This document shows, one piece after another, positions 6,447-8,862 of a stretch of 8,862 nt of DNA (positions within the stretch are counted from its first letter, which is position 1; each line of letters starts with the position of its first letter). The stretch is taken from contig NZQU01000068.1 in assembly GCA_002696025.1 (NCBI GenBank), forward strand, positions 1 to 8,862, written 5' to 3'. Position numbers and translations under genes: made by a program. The notes beneath the pieces were generated by a model. The model was given only the letters and a program-made list of their open reading frames with translations. It searched no databases and had not been told where the DNA came from. This DNA is from Crocinitomicaceae bacterium. Its GTDB lineage: Bacteria; Bacteroidota; Bacteroidia; Flavobacteriales_D; Crocinitomicaceae.

Positions 6447-7511
6447 CTTTTTTTTATCTAAAGCTTTAAGCAATTTTTTAGAAGTAAATGCACTTTTACT
6501 GCTTTCAATTGGACCATCAAAAAAGGCCCTTACGTTTCCATTCCACAAATAAACAACACCTGGTGTGTCTTTAGTTGTCCCCATAAGACCATAAAAACTT
6601 GCTATGTCCATTTTTTTATACGAGAATTTTCTTCCTGATTTTTTTATAAACTGAGGTATTTTTTCTGCTTCTTCATCCATAAAAATTATATAAACTTCAG
6701 GAAAATCTTTTCTTTGTTTTGACAGCTTGCCAATCTCTATAACAGCATCCTGACAATGACCACATCCAGGAGAAAAGAAACAAAGTATTTTTTTCCCTTC
6801 ATCAATTCCTCTAACATGCTGTCTGTATTTTGATCGTCTTTTCTTAGGTCCAAGATCTTTAATATCAATTGGTTTTTTAATAATTGTATCAGTTTTTGAA
6901 ATTGAATCAGATACAATTACACTGTCATGACTTAAATCAATAGCATCATCTTTAATGATCACCTCCTTTGAATCTGAATTACAGGAGCATGGGCAAAATG
7001 GCAAAAGAAGAAACATTAATAGTGTAATCCCAATATATAATAGTGATAAAAGCGAGAAACTATTTTTTCCTTTTTCTCTGTCTGAGCAATTAAAATACAA
7101 ATAGACAAGCAAAGCTATACCAATAATATTTTTTACCAATGCTTGAAATGGAGACATCGGGATAAGTTCTCCAAAACACCCACAATTGCCTGAGTTTCCA
7201 GCTGAAAAAATAGTATACGTTAAATGAATTGAAAATACAATCAACATTAATGTTGCAACAGGAACTACAAATCTTTTTAAAAAATGAGGTTGTAAAATTG
7301 CAATACCAATGGCAACTTCAGTTGCTATTAAAAATCTAGAAAAATATGGCGCATAACAAATATCTATACCCAGAGGAACAAGCTGTTTGATTTCAAATAA
7401 ATAAATACCCATATCTGGAGATGGATATAATTTGGCAATCGCTGATAATAAAAAAAGAAAAGAAATAATGATCCGAAAAGACCAAGGTAAAATATTTTTG
7501 ATTTTGCTCAT
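6444..7511 (-). CDS. DoxX/MauE-like membrane protein fused to a C-terminal thioredoxin-like domain (BT_3928 family)
   Basis: The 355-residue protein has an N-terminal DoxX/MauE-type membrane domain with about five predicted helices (roughly 10-30, 60-75, 81-104, 123-141 and 152-172). The conserved loop NCGCFGE (109-115) is typical of MauE-like redox membrane proteins. Just after the last helix comes a cysteine cluster CPCSC (173-177), then a Ser/Asp-rich linker (about 180-220). A thioredoxin-fold domain (about 238-355) carries the active-site-like motif CGHC (250-253) in FFSPGCGHC and a cis-proline-like TPGVVYLW. With a cytoplasmic N terminus and five helices, the thioredoxin domain would be periplasmic, suggesting a disulfide or electron relay from the membrane. 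Substrates are not evident. It lies 24 bases upstream of tpiA and 65 bases downstream of the DUF1599 gene, an arrangement I remember as common in Bacteroidota. Whether it oxidises or reduces its partners cannot be told. Confidence 0.85.
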   Translation of the reverse strand: MSKIKNILPWSFRIIISFLFLLSAIAKLYPSPDMGIYLFEIKQLVPLGIDICYAPYFSRFLIATEVAIGIAILQPHFLKRFVVPVATLMLIVFSIHLTYTIFSAGNSGNCGCFGELIPMSPFQALVKNIIGIALLVYLYFNCSDREKGKNSFSLLSLLYIGITLLMFLLLPFCPCSCNSDSKEVIIKDDAIDLSHDSVIVSDSISKTDTIIKKPIDIKDLGPKKRRSKYRQHVRGIDEGKKILCFFSPGCGHCQDAVIEIGKLSKQRKDFPEVYIIFMDEEAEKIPQFIKKSGRKFSYKKMDIASFYGLMGTTKDTPGVVYLWNGNVRAFFDGPIESSKSAFTSKKLLKALDKKK

Positions 7512-7530
7512 AAATAATGATTTGGAAAAC

Positions 7531-7559
7531 TAAATTTATGAAAAGAGTTGGCGATCAAA
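7531..7559 (-). promoter_or_regulatory. Candidate promoter for the DoxX/MauE-thioredoxin gene
   Basis: On the minus strand TTTG (plus-strand CAAA, 7556-7559) is followed after 17 bases by TAAATTTA (7531-7538), a seven-of-eight match to TAnnTTTG. The -7 element lies 19 bases upstream of the start codon at 7511. Both elements and the spacing fit the Bacteroidota promoter model, but the last -7 base is A instead of G. This is the longest gap (65 bases) in the minus-strand cluster, which favours a promoter here. Confidence 0.33.
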
Positions 7560-7561
7560 TT

Positions 7562-7581
7562 ATAATTAACAAATAATTAAC
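7562..7581. repeat. Two direct copies of ATAATTAAC, 11-base period
   Basis: ATAATTAAC occurs at 7562-7570 and again at 7573-7581, a period of 11 bases, close to one DNA helical turn. The second copy overlaps the stop codon of the DUF1599 gene, and the pair sits just upstream of the candidate promoter of the next gene. It could be an operator-like pair, or simply low-complexity AT-rich sequence. Confidence 0.4.
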
Positions 7582-8119
7582 CTTTATTTTTAAGTAAAAT
7601 AAGAGCAAATACAGAATAATTAAGCATGTCAAAATAATTACCCTCAGAGCCTTCACTTGCGATTGTTTTTCCTTTATTGTCCTCAATTTGTTTAATTCTT
7701 AAGATTTTTGTTAAAATTAAATCGGTAATTGAGCTCACTCGCATATCCAACCATGCAGCGCCATAATCATGATTTTTTTTCTCCATTAATTCAAATGCTT
7801 CTTTTGCACAAGTATCATATTTAGAAATTGCATCATTTGTGGACAAAGGTTCATTCATGTCTCGTTTATCTCGAACTTGAATAATCGCCATAATACAATA
7901 ATTAACAATTGCCATAAATGCATCCTCAAATGTTTCCCCAACTTTATTTTCTCCTGTTTCCTGAACGGTTCTAATTCTTTGTGCTTTTATAAAAATTTGA
8001 TCCGTTAAAGAGCTGGGCCTCAGTATCCTCCATGAAGTTCCATAGTCTTCCGTTTTCTTTTGGAAAGTTTCTCGGCAAACATTCATTATTTTTGTATACT
8101 CAACACTCGTATTTTCCAT
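7577..8119 (-). CDS. Tandem DUF1599 protein (nucleotide modification associated domain 1, two copies)
   Basis: The 180-residue, mostly alpha-helical protein consists of two related halves. Both carry the pattern KK-x-x-DYG-x-x-W followed by R-x-SS-[LI]-TD: residues 21-40 in the first half and 114-133 in the second. Each continues with an I-x-x-K-x-x-RI helix and then an acidic/Asn-Tyr helix (FEDAFMAIVNY at 64-74; YFDMLNY at 162-168). This is the DUF1599 (Pfam nucleotide modification associated domain 1) pattern; the duplication is seen directly. Single-domain relatives occur in phages and near nucleotide-modifying genes, so a nucleotide-related role is plausible but unproven. No signal peptide or membrane segment is visible. 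The start codon lies eight bases from the divergent folP start, and it is the first gene of the minus-strand cluster with tpiA and prmA. No good -7 element was found for it within the folP 5' end. Confidence 0.85.
   Translation of the reverse strand: MENTSVEYTKIMNVCRETFQKKTEDYGTSWRILRPSSLTDQIFIKAQRIRTVQETGENKVGETFEDAFMAIVNYCIMAIIQVRDKRDMNEPLSTNDAISKYDTCAKEAFELMEKKNHDYGAAWLDMRVSSITDLILTKILRIKQIEDNKGKTIASEGSEGNYFDMLNYSVFALILLKNKG
8058..8094 (+). promoter_or_regulatory. Candidate folP promoter inside the DUF1599 coding region
   Basis: TTTTG at 8058-8062 is followed after 24 bases by TATTTTTG (8087-8094), a full match to the -7 consensus TAnnTTTG. The spacing is one base longer than the usual range. 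Transcription would begin around 8098-8101, giving a leader of roughly 30 bases before the folP ATG at 8128. The element lies wholly within the 5' part of the divergent gene because only eight bases separate the two start codons. Confidence 0.42.
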
Positions 8120-8127
8120 TTTTATAT

Positions 8128-8862
8128 ATGTTAGAATTACACAACACTACATTTCGAAAACAATCAACAATTAACATTAAAGGTCAATTGTTTGAATTGA
8201 ACCGCCCAAAGATAATGGGAATAATTAATTGTACACCCGATTCTTTTTATAAAGATAGTCGACAGCTAAAAATTAAAGACATTATTAAGACTGCAGAGCA
8301 AATGATTATTGATGGTGCAGACATTCTAGATATTGGAGGAGCATCAACAAGGCCAGGCTCTAAACTACCAAGTGTAAAAGAAGAGGAACAAAGAGTTTTA
8401 CCAGCAATCAAAGAACTAAGAAAAGAATTTCCAAAAGCAATTATTTCAATTGATACAAGTAGATCTGAAATTGCTTCTAAATGTGCAGAACATGGAATTG
8501 ATATTATTAATGATGTTACTGCATATAATGATGATCCAAAGATTATTGATGTAGCGGTAAAGCATAAATTGCCATATATTTTAACCTATAACAGAAATAA
8601 AGCAATTAATATCAATGAAAATATAAGTATGGATGCTATTCGTTTTTTTTCACAAAAAACAAAAGAACTTAAAGAAAAAGGCTTGAATGATATTATTTTA
8701 GATCCAGGATTTGGTTTTGGGAAAACATTAGAACAGAATCATGAACTTGCCAAACATCTGGATGCGCTTTTACCTCTTGAAAACCCTATACTAATTGGTG
8801 TATCTAGAAAAAGTATGATCTATAAAAAACTAAAGATTTCTGCAAAAGAATCTCTAACAGGA
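8128..8862 (+). CDS. folP: Dihydropteroate synthase (3' end cut by window edge)
   Basis: It condenses p-aminobenzoate with dihydropterin pyrophosphate to dihydropteroate in folate synthesis, in the cytoplasm. The 245 visible residues run open to the edge; about 30 more are expected. Family motifs in order: MGIINCTPDSFY (30-41), DILDIGGASTRPGS (65-78), SIDTSR (107-112), INDVTAY (127-133), DPGFGFGK (192-199) and GVSRKS (224-229). Asn34, Asp109, Asn128, Asp192, Lys228 and neighbours look intact. The usual MH-M-G-P loop after the INDV strand is replaced by ILTYNRNKA (151-159), which is unusual. The N terminus has about 13 residues before the point where I expect Bacteroidota FolP to begin; no other ATG occurs before codon 30, which is inside the first motif, so 8128 is the best start. 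Its start codon is eight bases from the divergent DUF1599 gene. Confidence 0.95.
   Translation, partial: MLELHNTTFRKQSTINIKGQLFELNRPKIMGIINCTPDSFYKDSRQLKIKDIIKTAEQMIIDGADILDIGGASTRPGSKLPSVKEEEQRVLPAIKELRKEFPKAIISIDTSRSEIASKCAEHGIDIINDVTAYNDDPKIIDVAVKHKLPYILTYNRNKAININENISMDAIRFFSQKTKELKEKGLNDIILDPGFGFGKTLEQNHELAKHLDALLPLENPILIGVSRKSMIYKKLKISAKESLTG

Noticed and set aside
3849..7511. Functional link between the MauG-like peroxidase and the MauE-like membrane protein, as in methylamine dehydrogenase clusters
   Set aside because: They are on opposite strands in separate gene groups, the MauE-like gene belongs to a tpiA neighbourhood common in Bacteroidota, and no methylamine dehydrogenase subunits are present.
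1..8862. CRISPR array, tRNA or rRNA genes, insertion sequence, phage or toxin-antitoxin genes
   Set aside because: No regularly spaced repeats, cloverleaf-like sequences, transposase motifs or unexplained gaps longer than 65 bases were found.

Overview
The window is AT-rich, densely coding DNA from a member of the Bacteroidota, most likely a flavobacterium-like marine or freshwater lineage. This rests on a C-terminal domain resembling a type IX secretion (T9SS) sorting domain, candidate promoters with the Bacteroidota -7 element TAnnTTTG, the near absence of Shine-Dalgarno sequences, and a tpiA neighbourhood (tandem DUF1599, DoxX/MauE-thioredoxin, tpiA, prmA, with folP divergent) that I remember as typical of the phylum. 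No tRNA, rRNA, CRISPR array, insertion sequence or phage gene was found, and no gene-free stretch exceeds 65 bases.

Layout, left to right. (1) 1-2019, minus: secreted oligopeptidase B-like S9 peptidase, cut by the window edge exactly at its catalytic histidine. (2) A 64-base divergent intergenic region with a -7 element facing each way. (3) 2084-4829, plus: three genes joined by one-base stop/start overlaps (TAATG, then TGATG). They encode a class I SAM methyltransferase, an MbnP-like protein carrying a T9SS-type C-terminal domain, and a di-heme cytochrome c peroxidase of the MauG/MbnH type. (4) Five bases after this operon, on the opposite strand and read right to left from 8119 to 4835: DUF1599 tandem protein, DoxX/MauE-thioredoxin membrane protein, triosephosphate isomerase, ribosomal protein L11 methyltransferase. 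(5) 8128 to the right edge, plus: folP (dihydropteroate synthase), whose start codon lies eight bases from that of the divergent DUF1599 gene.

The most interesting part is the three-gene operon. MbnP and MbnH are known as partners: the di-heme enzyme oxidises a tryptophan of MbnP to kynurenine, and MbnP-type proteins bind copper. Here the MbnP-like protein keeps a Trp-rich core motif (W142 and W144), is fused to what looks like a surface-export signal, and is translationally coupled to both the putative modifying enzyme and a methyltransferase. This suggests an oxidatively modified, possibly copper-binding protein exported to the cell surface, outside any methanobactin context. The other genes are mostly housekeeping (glycolysis, folate synthesis, ribosomal protein methylation, disulfide/redox membrane chemistry).
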